NCBI GenBank assembly: GCA_002410555.1 | Contig: DHSR01000069.1 | Span: 1 to 32,412, forward strand | Direction: 5' to 3' | DNA: 32,412 nucleotides | From: Bacteroidales bacterium UBA5281 | GTDB taxonomy: Bacteria; Bacteroidota; Bacteroidia; Bacteroidales; Lentimicrobiaceae | Shown here: piece by piece, positions 1-8,335 of the stretch | How the letters are laid out: every line of letters begins with the position of its first letter | Position numbering within the stretch: the first letter of the stretch is position 1 | Program-made: the position numbers and the translations under genes | The notes under the pieces: model-generated | Databases searched by the model: none | The model's input: the letters and a program-made list of their open reading frames with translations, nothing else | Told to the model about the DNA's origin: nothing

Positions 1-3
1 TAA

Positions 4-231
4 ACATCCCAGCACATCAAAATAAAATGTAGCCCTTTTAAAAAGGAATTTACCTATCAAAGGCGCGAAACCATAGGAAATAATTTTAATGAGATTTCTG
101 AAGACAATATTGTAATGTCAACATTTCCAATATGGTTTAAGCTAAAATACAGCTTTAATTCCGGCAAAAAAGTGAATCGGATAAACCGTGACAATGATTT
201 CAAAGAGGAAAAAGTAAAAAAAGGATTTTGA
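4..231 (+). pseudogene. C-terminal remnant of an outer-membrane beta-barrel protein
   Basis: This open stretch encodes about 75 residues ending in FKLKYSFNSGKKVNR and then a charged tail, EEKVKKGF. The pattern, a final beta-strand of alternating aromatic residues followed by a short basic/acidic tail, resembles the C-termini of Bacteroidota TonB-dependent-receptor-like 'outer membrane beta-barrel family' proteins. An in-frame TAA lies at 1-3 and there is no early in-frame ATG (the first is at 118), so on what is visible it is a broken gene end. If a frameshift lies just upstream of the window, the rest of the gene would be in another frame. The family assignment rests on sequence style only. 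Confidence 0.4.
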
Positions 232-451
232 TATGGGCAGTATAATTTTACTTCAGGTAATGGGAAAAAAGTACCTGGGATTTTTAGCGCACGTGATGTT
301 TCAGATTCAAATGTGGTTGTTGTAGATGAAAGCGTTGAAAATCAACTGAAAAGATAGTTTAAATTGTCCTTTTTTTAGATTTGTGATTTGAAAACATGAT
401 AAAAGGGGAGATTTTAACCCAAAGGCGGAACTTCGGAAAAGTAATAGAAAC
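232..451 (+). other. Non-coding gap with a second open stretch after the barrel stop
   Basis: Directly after the TGA at 229-231 the same frame stays open to a TAG at 355-357. It encodes a plausible-looking peptide that includes VPGIFSARDVSDSNVVVVDE but has no start codon. It may be further gene debris. A TAGATTTG box at 376-383 matches the Bacteroidota -7 consensus and could serve the gene at 452, but no TTG box sits at the usual distance upstream. Confidence 0.3.
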
Positions 452-1927
452 ATGAAAACAAAAAACAATTCAATAGCCAGAATAAAATCAGTTCAAAAGA
501 TTTTATTATTGAACATTTTAATAAGTTCATTTTCTGTAATGAGCTATGGACAAGCAGAAACAGACGCCTTAATTGATCATGCCAGATATGAAATTGCTAA
601 ACAGCATTTTAGCAATGCCGGAAATTATCTGAATGAAGTCGAAAGAATTGATTCATTAAATCCGAAGCTTCTTTATTTGCATTCTGAGATGAAGTTAATA
701 CTGGGAAAAGAAGATTTTCCGAAATACTTAGAGAAACTTCGTAATGCCGGAGTTGATGAACTTTATCATGTTATGAAACTCAAACATGCTGTTTTTATTG
801 GTTTGTCTGAATCTGAAAATTTGTTGGAAATGTATTTTGAAAATTATCCTGAAAACGGAGAAATTAAATACGTACAATGGCTGTTAGAACTTGATAAGGG
901 TAATTATGAAATATGCAGGAAGAGTGTCGATGAGATATCGAACGGAACAATCTTTAAATATGCTCCGTATCTGGCATTATTTAATGTTTCATGGGATAAG
1001 AATTACAAAAATGCCATTGTTTATATGGATTCGGTTGAACAAATAATTGGAAGAGCGTTTTATGGTTCAAAGTACAGGGAGATTTTAACAATTATATCAA
1101 ATACAGAAGTTATTGATCATAACAAGGGAAAATCAGCATTGCCTTTTGCCTGGTGTGGATCTGGTGTAGGTTTTTACATGATTGACGAAAAAGGAGATTC
1201 CCTCAAAATTGAATTAGATACCGGTACAGGATATAACATGATGACGGTACATGACAAAATCCATGGGGAAAGAGTTTCAGGAACGGACGTGTTAGTGGTT
1301 GAAAACGGAATATCTTATAATTACATGGATAAGCCAGCCGATTTGTATTATAAAAAATCAAGTTTTTCGATTCCTGCATACGAAAACTTTATCTTTGGTT
1401 ATTTTGACAGTCAATTCTCTAAAGCAGACGGATGTACCTCGCCATTTGTCTTCAGAAACAGGGCGTTGCATATTGATCCCATAAATGAGAAAGTGTATTT
1501 GTTTGACCGTGAAAACCTCGAAAAATACATAACTGATAATAAAGATAAAATTGAGAGGGTTCCTTATGTTATAAGAAACGGATGGGTGTTTGTGCCTTGC
1601 AAAATTAATGATACAGAGGTGTTGATGCATATAGAAACCGGCTCCAGAGATGTCAATTTTAATGCACTTTCTCTTGCTGCCCTTGGACTTGAAAGTTACC
1701 CAGGTTCCATTGAGTGGAAAGGACAGGATTTCCCAGTTGATAAAGTAGATTGCATGCTTGAAGTTGGCAGAATAAAGTATGAAGTAAAAGGAGGATTGGT
1801 ATCTGATACAGTCCCAAACTGGTTTTATGGTCTGGCTGCTGCCGGAGATATAGGACCTGTTTTTATGAATAACTTTGCGTTTACTATTGATGTGTTTAAT
1901 CAACAACTAATCTTTAATATCAACTAA
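452..1927 (+). CDS. Secreted TPR/aspartyl-protease-like protein
   Basis: This 491-residue protein has an N-terminal hydrophobic signal (about residues 16-34, ending SYGQ), so it is probably exported. Residues about 35-230 are helical and TPR-like. The C-terminal half looks like a two-lobed retropepsin/pepsin-like fold: lobe 1 has ELDTGTG with the DTG at 256-258, and lobe 2 has HIETGSRDV with an ETG at 395-397 where a second DTG would be expected. In this fold two aspartates from two lobes or two subunits activate water for peptide cleavage. The Asp-to-Glu change in lobe 2 therefore makes activity uncertain. A small membrane-protein gene follows after 19 bases and is probably cotranscribed. 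The family call comes from motif shape and position, so it is moderately sure; the substrate is unknown. Confidence 0.6.
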   Translation: MKTKNNSIARIKSVQKILLLNILISSFSVMSYGQAETDALIDHARYEIAKQHFSNAGNYLNEVERIDSLNPKLLYLHSEMKLILGKEDFPKYLEKLRNAGVDELYHVMKLKHAVFIGLSESENLLEMYFENYPENGEIKYVQWLLELDKGNYEICRKSVDEISNGTIFKYAPYLALFNVSWDKNYKNAIVYMDSVEQIIGRAFYGSKYREILTIISNTEVIDHNKGKSALPFAWCGSGVGFYMIDEKGDSLKIELDTGTGYNMMTVHDKIHGERVSGTDVLVVENGISYNYMDKPADLYYKKSSFSIPAYENFIFGYFDSQFSKADGCTSPFVFRNRALHIDPINEKVYLFDRENLEKYITDNKDKIERVPYVIRNGWVFVPCKINDTEVLMHIETGSRDVNFNALSLAALGLESYPGSIEWKGQDFPVDKVDCMLEVGRIKYEVKGGLVSDTVPNWFYGLAAAGDIGPVFMNNFAFTIDVFNQQLIFNIN

Positions 1928-1946
1928 AATAAAAATTCGATGTAAT

Positions 1947-2378
1947 ATGGGTTTTATTGTCATTTTGCTTGGGCTACTGGCTATAGGCAGCCTGATATGG
2001 ACTATTATTCAAATTGTCAGACCTGAGCTGTTTTTTAAGGCAGAAGAAGAGGCTAACCTAAAACGGAAACGTCCTTTCTGGTATCTGTTGGGTGGCATTT
2101 CAGGATTGGTTGTTCTGGTAATTTTATGGATTCAGGTATTTCGTTTGCACTTGCTCTCTGTATGGATACTAACTATTGTTTTTACTTTAGGATCACTAAA
2201 GGCGTTTGGAATTGTATTTTTTTATGAGAGATTTAGCAGTGGTGTTACCAAAATGGTAAGTGCTGTTCAGAAAAATAAAAAAGCCTATTGGACGATGGTT
2301 GTATCCCGTGCTGTCCTGTTTTTGGCGCTTTGCTTAGCCGCTTTATATTTTTCAGGATATTTTGGCCCTGTCTGTTAA
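1947..2378 (+). CDS. Small four-helix membrane protein of unknown function
   Basis: This 143-residue protein is strongly hydrophobic, with predicted membrane helices at about residues 2-23, 45-63, 69-92 and 118-137. A charged loop (about 33-43, KAEEEANLKRKRP) lies between helices 1 and 2, and a second basic loop (about 103-116) precedes the last helix. It starts 19 bases after the upstream aspartyl-protease-like gene and probably shares its transcript. I do not recognise the family. The clean reading frame, membrane pattern and operon spacing support a real gene. Confidence 0.6.
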   Translation: MGFIVILLGLLAIGSLIWTIIQIVRPELFFKAEEEANLKRKRPFWYLLGGISGLVVLVILWIQVFRLHLLSVWILTIVFTLGSLKAFGIVFFYERFSSGVTKMVSAVQKNKKAYWTMVVSRAVLFLALCLAALYFSGYFGPVC

Positions 2379-2500
2379 ATCACCAAACTACTAAAAACTC
2401 AGGACATGAAAGGCATCTTTAAATACCAACAAAAGGTTGTGTGTAAATTCATGCCCTTGTTTCAATGATAAATGTTTAACCACAACACATTACTTCAATT

Positions 2501-3349
2501 ATGGATGCAAATGTTCGTTTCCCTTACCGTTTTTTTATAATTACATTTGTTTTTGCCTGGGTGCTTTGGACTCCTCTTGTCCTTGGTAGTTTAAAAATCA
2601 TATTTATTTCGGATAAGCTTTTGTCTTTCTTAACCATGCCCATGATTATGCTTGGAGCCTTTGGACCTCTGGCAGGGGCTCTTTTTGCCTTAAACAAAGA
2701 CCGTGTTGATAAAACTTCCACAGTAAAATATCTGCGAAGTTTTCTTGATCTTCATTTAGGTTGGAAAGGCTATATTATGCCAGTGGTAATTTTAGGCAGT
2801 AGCACCTTTATTGCGTGGTTTCTCCCGGAATTATTTGGTGAAAAACGGCTGCCAATGTTATTACCTTCTGTCTGGGTTTTTGTTCCTTATGTCTTAATCA
2901 TGATGTTTCTGGGTGGAGGTCAGGAAGAATTTGGCTGGCGGGGTTATGCTCTTCCACTCCTTGAAAAACAATTTGGAATATGGTACGCAAACATCCTCCT
3001 GGGTGTTATCTGGGCCTGCTGGCATCTTCCTTTATGGTTTATAACGGGTTCTAATCAAATTTATATGAACTTCGGAGGTTTTATACTCCTGTTGGTTGGT
3101 TATTCTTTCATTTTTTCCTGGATCCGAAAAATTTCTGGTAACCGCCCATTTTCAGGACTTTATACCCATGGGCTTGCCAATGCTTTTATTCCCCTTATGC
3201 CCATATTGATTTTGCAAAATAACATACCTCAACCACGCTTTTGGCTATGGGTAAGTTTAACATTAATCATCGGCATTACAATTACTATTTTCCGCAAAGA
3301 AAATACCCTGCCCAAAGCCATTAAGACCAACAATTCAGCTACTTTATAG
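2501..3349 (+). CDS. CPBP family intramembrane glutamic/metallo-protease
   Basis: This 282-residue multi-span membrane protein belongs to the CPBP (Abi/Rce1-like) family, whose members cleave proteins within the membrane or act in bacteriocin self-immunity. The family signature is complete: EEFGWRGYALP with E142, E143 and R147; WACWHLP with H175; and THGLANA with H223 and N227. The E143, H175 and N227 type residues form the active site in the family. About seven hydrophobic segments are visible, and the C-terminus is short and basic. It lies 122 bases after the small membrane protein. It converges on the hydrolase gene with only 9 bases between the ends. Substrate and partner cannot be told from sequence; the family assignment is secure. 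Confidence 0.9.
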   Translation: MDANVRFPYRFFIITFVFAWVLWTPLVLGSLKIIFISDKLLSFLTMPMIMLGAFGPLAGALFALNKDRVDKTSTVKYLRSFLDLHLGWKGYIMPVVILGSSTFIAWFLPELFGEKRLPMLLPSVWVFVPYVLIMMFLGGGQEEFGWRGYALPLLEKQFGIWYANILLGVIWACWHLPLWFITGSNQIYMNFGGFILLLVGYSFIFSWIRKISGNRPFSGLYTHGLANAFIPLMPILILQNNIPQPRFWLWVSLTLIIGITITIFRKENTLPKAIKTNNSATL

Positions 3350-3358
3350 TGCTTATGA

Positions 3359-4804
3359 TTATTTGTTGTTTCCGGTGTTTAGTATCCAGTTTGCAATAAA
3401 TTCAAGCACCTCTGGCGACATGGTCTCCTCAATCTCTTTGTATTCATCAATTTTTCCTGTTTCACTACTTTGGAAAAGGTGATTTTTATTTACAAACTTT
3501 TTCGCGGTTACCTGTTTGTTTCCATTGCTCATAATTAAGTCATGCGACAAGTACAAATGACGCAGCGGAACCTGTACATCTTTATCCCCATTCAGTATTA
3601 AGGTGGGGCACTTCATCAGTTTTAGATAGTCCCCGGGTTCCATAAATAAATCTTTCTTCATTGCAGGCGTCATAAATTCCCGAATAATACGCGCAGACAG
3701 CGGGGGTTTTAACTCCAGAATTTCCAAATCCTCCTCCGACAGAACTTCAAGTTCCTTTTCAAAATCTTCCCGAAAATGGTAGAACTGCTTTTTTGCATTT
3801 TCCAGATCAATATCCTGTCTTACAATTTCAAAAACGGCATGCAGATATTTCGCATTCAAAGCGATACCTGCATCACTTACGCCAAACTGTTTGTATATGA
3901 TTTCACTTTGTTCTAACATTCCGGCAGCCAGACTTTCGGCTGAACCTGCCAACAACACCGCAAACGCAATCTGGTTTTCATTTACTGTGGCTACGGGGGC
4001 AATATTTGCTCCAAGACTATGACCCAAAACGCCTATTTTATCAGCACATATTTTATTGTGATTTTTTAGGAAATAGAATAATGCTATTACATCGTTTCCA
4101 AGGGTTACGATATCCGCAGAATGAAAATCGCCGGTTGATTCATTTGCGCCCCTGTCGTCGGCGCGCAATACGGCAATTCCATTGCGGGTCAGGTAATCAG
4201 CCAAAACTAAAAAAACCTTATGACCAAAAATAGTAGCATCTCTATCGTTGGGGCCTGAACCTGATATAAGTATTACAGCAGGAAAAGGGCCTTCGCCCTG
4301 AGGTATGGTTAAAGTACCTGCCAGGGTAACGCCTTCGGCTTCCATAATTTTCACCTCTACCAATTCTTCAGTATATGGATACGGTCTCTGAGGCTCCTGT
4401 GGTCGTTTTGGTTTTTTAACCGGAAATTCTGAAACCCTGGTAAGAGTTAAATCTATACCTCGCCCCTTCCGTTGTGCAAAAATTCCGGCAATATTTAAAC
4501 TATCAGCAAACCTCCCTGAAAACTTCGCGTCCAGAACTTCGATGTTGAGAAAAATGGAATCTGTATATAGTCGGGTTGATTTAACAGGTATATCAAAAGC
4601 TCCCTGATCCAGACTATGGAATATGGCCTGAAGTTCTCCAGATTTAGCTTCAGAAACCTCAAAACCAAGGCGTATACTTACAGACTCATTAACAACCAGA
4701 TTTCCTAACCATAATCCAACAGCGGTTTGGCTGATTTGTGCTTTTAATTGCAGAATGCCTGTCAGTAAAATCACCGACAAAAGACTTAATTTACGTACAT
4801 ACAT
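3359..4804 (-). CDS. Secreted alpha/beta hydrolase (serine esterase/peptidase S9-like)
   Basis: This 481-residue protein has a signal peptide (residues 1-22, ending LKAQ). An N-terminal beta-rich domain (about 25-125) follows, of the kind that precedes many Bacteroidota hydrolases. Residues about 145-475 form an alpha/beta hydrolase. The oxyanion region reads SGSGPNDRD (181-189), the nucleophile elbow GHSLGA places Ser263, LNGDKDVQVP gives the acid (probably Asp409), and NKNHLFQ gives His442. All three catalytic positions are present, so it is probably an active esterase or peptidase in the periplasm or outside the cell. It is transcribed alone, divergent from the LytS kinase gene and convergent with the CPBP gene. 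Substrate unknown. Confidence 0.85.
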   Translation of the reverse strand: MYVRKLSLLSVILLTGILQLKAQISQTAVGLWLGNLVVNESVSIRLGFEVSEAKSGELQAIFHSLDQGAFDIPVKSTRLYTDSIFLNIEVLDAKFSGRFADSLNIAGIFAQRKGRGIDLTLTRVSEFPVKKPKRPQEPQRPYPYTEELVEVKIMEAEGVTLAGTLTIPQGEGPFPAVILISGSGPNDRDATIFGHKVFLVLADYLTRNGIAVLRADDRGANESTGDFHSADIVTLGNDVIALFYFLKNHNKICADKIGVLGHSLGANIAPVATVNENQIAFAVLLAGSAESLAAGMLEQSEIIYKQFGVSDAGIALNAKYLHAVFEIVRQDIDLENAKKQFYHFREDFEKELEVLSEEDLEILELKPPLSARIIREFMTPAMKKDLFMEPGDYLKLMKCPTLILNGDKDVQVPLRHLYLSHDLIMSNGNKQVTAKKFVNKNHLFQSSETGKIDEYKEIEETMSPEVLEFIANWILNTGNNK

Positions 4805-5031
4805 AATTTTTAGTTTTTAGGATTTTTCTACAAAAGAATGTTGTAAAATACTCTATATCAAATCTTTTATTTCAATAGCAGTATTTTTTTTTAGAACATC
4901 AGTTTCTTTTATTTAAGTGTTATTCAGATAGAAAACATAATAATTGAAATAATATGTAAGCTTATTCAAACAATATGATAGGCTGAAATGCAAAATATTC
5001 CGACTTTTACCAATAAATACAATGATAAAAA

Positions 5032-6069
5032 ATGCAGAGGAGGCATAACAAAAACATTCAAATTGCCATTCATGTTCTTATCTGGGGAAGTGCATTTTCA
5101 TTAATCTTAACCCAGGTTGAACATCTGGGTAGTTTTAACAGAAAAGATGGAAGTATTTACATTCCTTTATTCTATGGCTTATTGACCCACCTGATACTTT
5201 TTTACATTAACGCCTGCCATTTAATCCCTAAATATATCTCCTCAAAAAGAATCAAGGCTTATATGATGATGGTATTGCTACTATTCTTTGGGATTACAAT
5301 AGCCGAAACAATTGCAGACCATATAATATCTGTTAATATCTACTCCAGTGAAAAAGAACCATTTTCAGCCATATTCATATTGAACCTCATCATCAATGGC
5401 ATATTTTTAAGTCTTTCTATGGCTTATGGATTTATAAATCACTGGGTAATAACTGAAAATCAGAAACAGAAACTTGTAAAAGAAAAACTCAGTGCTGAAT
5501 TAAATTATTTAAAAGCACAGGTTAACCCTCATTTTTTGTTTAACGCTTTAAATATGGCCTATGCCAGTGCGCAAAAGCATGACGACCCCACAACCGCTGA
5601 CATTATTGAGGAACTTGCCGGATTATTAAGATACAACCTTTACGAATGTAATGATGCCAGGGTCGACCTGGAAAAAGAACTCCATTACATTGAAAATTAC
5701 ATTCATCTTCAGGTGAGGCGCTTATCGGAAGATATCAGAAAACATATTAAAATTGACATCGACAAAAAAACAACACATTATAGAATTGCGCCTCTTTTAC
5801 TCATCCCTTTTGTTGAAAATGTATTTAAACACGGCATTCATTTGAGTCATCAGGGTGACATTGAAATTTCAATAAATATTGATGATGATCGATTAAAACT
5901 CTACACAAAAAATCCGGATAATCCCAATCGTAAGGTTTTAGATTGTGATAGTATTGGTATCAAAAATGTCAAAGCACAATTGGATCTGCTTTATAAAAAG
6001 AAACATTCGTTATTGATAACTACGGCAGACAATAATTATATTGTAAATCTTTGTATTCACTTAAAGTAA
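5032..6069 (+). CDS. LytS-family sensor histidine kinase
   Basis: This 345-residue inner-membrane kinase has four predicted membrane helices (about 10-28, 43-62, 76-95 and 113-135). A His_kinase domain (PF06580 type) follows, with the phosphoacceptor motif QVNPHFLFNAL (His167). The ATPase domain has an N-box PFVENVFKHG (around 259-268) and a lid/G-box region IGIKNVKAQLDLLY (308-321). No periplasmic sensor domain is evident, so sensing is probably through the membrane helices. The ATG at 5032 follows an AT-rich divergent promoter region (4805-5031). The LytTR regulator begins 8 bases after the stop, so the two form an operon and almost certainly a cognate pair. The signal is unknown. Confidence 0.9.
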   Translation: MQRRHNKNIQIAIHVLIWGSAFSLILTQVEHLGSFNRKDGSIYIPLFYGLLTHLILFYINACHLIPKYISSKRIKAYMMMVLLLFFGITIAETIADHIISVNIYSSEKEPFSAIFILNLIINGIFLSLSMAYGFINHWVITENQKQKLVKEKLSAELNYLKAQVNPHFLFNALNMAYASAQKHDDPTTADIIEELAGLLRYNLYECNDARVDLEKELHYIENYIHLQVRRLSEDIRKHIKIDIDKKTTHYRIAPLLLIPFVENVFKHGIHLSHQGDIEISINIDDDRLKLYTKNPDNPNRKVLDCDSIGIKNVKAQLDLLYKKKHSLLITTADNNYIVNLCIHLK

Positions 6070-6077
6070 AAGCTTTT

Positions 6078-6797
6078 ATGAACTGTATTGTGGTAGATGA
6101 TGAGCCTATGGCCCTTGATTTAATTAAGAGCTACATTCTGAAAACGGAAAGGCTGAACCTGGTTAATGGTTTTACCGATCCATTCAAGGCTTTAAATTTC
6201 CTGATGAACAACCACGTTGAATTGGTTTTTCTCGATATCAACATGCCCGATTTGAGTGGTATACAGCTATTGAAGTCATTGCCTTATCAGCCAATTGTTA
6301 TATTCACGACCGCTTATCCTGAATTTGGAGCCGAAAGTTATGAATACAATGCACTTGATTATCTTTTAAAACCTTTCAAATACGATCGTTTTATGAGGGC
6401 GATAAACAAACTTCCCGTTAAGGAAACTAAAGTCAAAGCATTAACTTTGACAGAAGACAAGGATAAAGCCCCTGGAATACTGTTCCTAAAAAGCGGCACT
6501 CAAATTCACAGGGTTATGATAGAAGATATTACCTGCATTGAAGCCCAGGGAAACTATATCCATATTCATACAAAAAATAAAAGAATAATGACATTAAAAA
6601 GTATGGAAGAGATGATGCAACAGTTACCCGACACCGAATTTATACGTATTCATAAATCATTCATTGTCTCAATAAAACATATTGACATTATAGAAAAACA
6701 CCAGGTGATCGTCTGTAACAAAGCCATTCCCATTGGAGTTACCTACCGCGAATATTTCAATCAGCATATTAATGAATTGAGATTTGGGAAAAAGTAG
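6078..6797 (+). CDS. LytTR-family response regulator
   Basis: This 239-residue regulator is encoded directly behind the LytS kinase. I chose the ATG at 6078 because it gives the standard start MNCIVVDDEP; an in-frame ATG at 6051 would overlap the kinase and add nine unlikely residues. The receiver domain (1-120) has the acidic pocket D7-D8, the phosphoacceptor in FLDINMPD (Asp53), the conserved Thr in IFTTAYPEF and the Lys in LKPFKYDRF. The LytTR DNA-binding domain (about 140-235) contains IEAQGNYIHI and FIRIHKSFIV. It is expected to bind direct repeats upstream of target genes after phosphorylation. Targets cannot be identified from this window. Confidence 0.92.
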   Translation: MNCIVVDDEPMALDLIKSYILKTERLNLVNGFTDPFKALNFLMNNHVELVFLDINMPDLSGIQLLKSLPYQPIVIFTTAYPEFGAESYEYNALDYLLKPFKYDRFMRAINKLPVKETKVKALTLTEDKDKAPGILFLKSGTQIHRVMIEDITCIEAQGNYIHIHTKNKRIMTLKSMEEMMQQLPDTEFIRIHKSFIVSIKHIDIIEKHQVIVCNKAIPIGVTYREYFNQHINELRFGKK

Positions 6798-7210
6798 TGC
6801 ATTTTCAGGGTAAAATATTTTTTCCGCTGTGGGCAATAAACTTGCTGTTTATGCTGGGTTAAGAAGTAATCTGTTTTAATAAAAAACGACATTAATTCGA
6901 ACCCTTTATATCAACTCAACATCAAAAAACCACCACAATAATAAGTTTGAGAGATAAATTAGGAAAGAATCCGGCTGCTGTGTTAGTCTGAGGCTCTGCC
7001 TCAGCACCTTATCACTGCAGGCTCTTTGTTTGTTTCATAGTACCATTCTTAACTTCCAGAATCCTAATCCGGAACGCCACTTAATTTGTCTTTAAAGCAG
7101 AAACTGGTATTTTATTTGCCTTAAACAAGTTACTTTTTCGACTTTTCCCCATTATGTAGTAGATATCCATCGTATGTATCGATGCGCAACTCAATAAAAA
7201 GTATCAAACC
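6798..7210 (+). other. 413-base intergenic region, no gene seen
   Basis: All frames are broken by frequent stops. The stretch is AT-rich and holds one short perfect inverted repeat (6988-7004), but no terminator with a T-tract. It must contain the promoter for the XRE gene at 7211, though I could not place one with confidence. Confidence 0.5.
6988..7004. repeat. Perfect 7-bp inverted repeat, 3-base loop
   Basis: CTGAGGC, TCT, GCCTCAG forms a perfect 7-bp stem with a 3-base loop about 200 bases before the XRE gene. No T-run follows on either strand, so it is not a typical terminator. It could be an operator or a chance palindrome. Confidence 0.5.
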
Positions 7211-7480
7211 ATGAAAAAAAACAAACCGTTAGCTGCCGTTATGGAGCGACCCCGGGCTCAGGCAAAAAGTCCCGGCTATGCCATTCATATTGGACCAATG
7301 CTCAAGCAGGCACGCAGGTCAAAACAGATGACGCAGCAGGAGCTTGCCGACATCATCAGTAAAAAAAGAACCTATATATCACGGGTAGAAAATGATGGCA
7401 GTAACATTACTCTGAAAACACTTTACGAAATAGTGGAGAAAGGTTTGGGAGGCAAGGTGGATATTCACCTGAATATGTAG
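7211..7480 (+). CDS. XRE/HigA-type helix-turn-helix protein
   Basis: This 89-residue protein has a helix-turn-helix domain in residues about 30-80. It includes LKQARRSKQMTQQELADIIS, then KRTYISRVENDGSNITLKT, the usual Cro/CI (XRE) pattern with recognition helix around KRTYISRVE. The basic N-terminal tail (MKKNKPLAAVMERPR) is not part of the fold. Proteins of this size are often antitoxins of HigBA-like pairs or small repressors. I found no intact toxin gene upstream (6798-7210), and only a 43-codon open stretch lies downstream. It probably binds DNA as a dimer and may repress itself. Confidence 0.85.
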   Translation: MKKNKPLAAVMERPRAQAKSPGYAIHIGPMLKQARRSKQMTQQELADIISKKRTYISRVENDGSNITLKTLYEIVEKGLGGKVDIHLNM

Positions 7481-7491
7481 GCGGTAAAAAG

Positions 7492-7623
7492 ATGCTGAAT
7501 TATTTTTTTGCTCCAGCATGGCTGACAGTAGAAATCGAAAGTAAATCCGGCTGTCGTATGTACAAGTTTCAGCCCGTCCGGGAAAAGATTAAATGGAGGC
7601 CGGTACATTATTTTTTGATGTAA
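7492..7623 (+). CDS. Possible 43-residue small protein
   Basis: An ATG 11 bases after the XRE stop opens a 43-codon frame ending at a TAA (7621-7623). The product contains LTVEIESKSGCRMYKFQPV and is basic. Composition looks coding-like and the spacing would suit an operon with the XRE gene. There is no family match I recognise, and chance is a fair explanation. Confidence 0.2.
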   Translation: MLNYFFAPAWLTVEIESKSGCRMYKFQPVREKIKWRPVHYFLM

Positions 7624-7693
7624 TATTTGGATTCAGGCTCAGCACCCCGAAATGTTTACTGGCCCAGATGAGCATATGCTGATTCCTGATTAT

Positions 7694-8335
7694 TTATTTT
7701 AACTCATTGGTATCATTCCTGAGACTGAAATATCCATTCTCTACTGCGATTTTTATCAGTGAAGCCGTGTTGCGTGCCTCAAGTTTGGCGATCATATTTT
7801 TGCGGTGACTGTCCACCGTTAGCGGGCTGATAAACAGCTTTTCAGCAATTTCTTTGTTTGTTAAGCCATCAGCCACAAGCTTAAGCACTTCAATCTCACG
7901 GTGCGAGAGAGATATCGGCTGGCCGGCATTCTTCCTGAGACTGAATGCAATTTCATGGCTAAGATAAGTCTGATCATAATACACCGAAGTAATGGCCTCT
8001 ATGATTTCATCGTTGCCGGCATTCTTTAATAAATAACCTTTTGCACCTTTCTCCAGCATAGCTTCTACGTAATAGCGCTGACTGTATGTGGAAACTACCA
8101 GCACTTTTGATTTGGGATAATCCTTTTGGAGGATGTCAATGAGTTCCAGACCGGTCATACCGGGAAGCATAATATCGAGCAAAACAATATCGGGCAGGCA
8201 GCTTTTGAGCAGCAATAAGGCATCTTCGGCATTACCGGCTATCCCGCACAATGAAAAATCATCGCGACTGTCTATCAGGTTTTTGAAGCCTTCTACCACC
8301 AGGGGATGGTCTTCGATGATGAGGAGTTTAATCAT
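7694..8335 (-). CDS. NarL/FixJ-family response regulator
   Basis: This 213-residue regulator has a receiver domain (1-120) with acidic pocket E8-D9, phosphoacceptor LLDIMLPG (Asp54) and the conserved Lys in GYLLKNAG. A LuxR-type DNA-binding domain (about 142-205) carries LSHREIEVLKLVADG and NKEIAEKLFISPLTVDSHRK. Its start overlaps the end of the upstream kinase gene by 4 bases (ATGA type), so the two are translationally coupled and form a cognate pair. The lipoprotein gene at 10380 diverges from the kinase and is a natural candidate target, which is inference from position only. Confidence 0.93.
   Translation of the reverse strand: MIKLLIIEDHPLVVEGFKNLIDSRDDFSLCGIAGNAEDALLLLKSCLPDIVLLDIMLPGMTGLELIDILQKDYPKSKVLVVSTYSQRYYVEAMLEKGAKGYLLKNAGNDEIIEAITSVYYDQTYLSHEIAFSLRKNAGQPISLSHREIEVLKLVADGLTNKEIAEKLFISPLTVDSHRKNMIAKLEARNTASLIKIAVENGYFSLRNDTNELK

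Noticed and set aside
6988..7004. Terminator for the LytTR operon
   Set aside because: There is no T-run on either strand and it lies about 190 bases after the stop.
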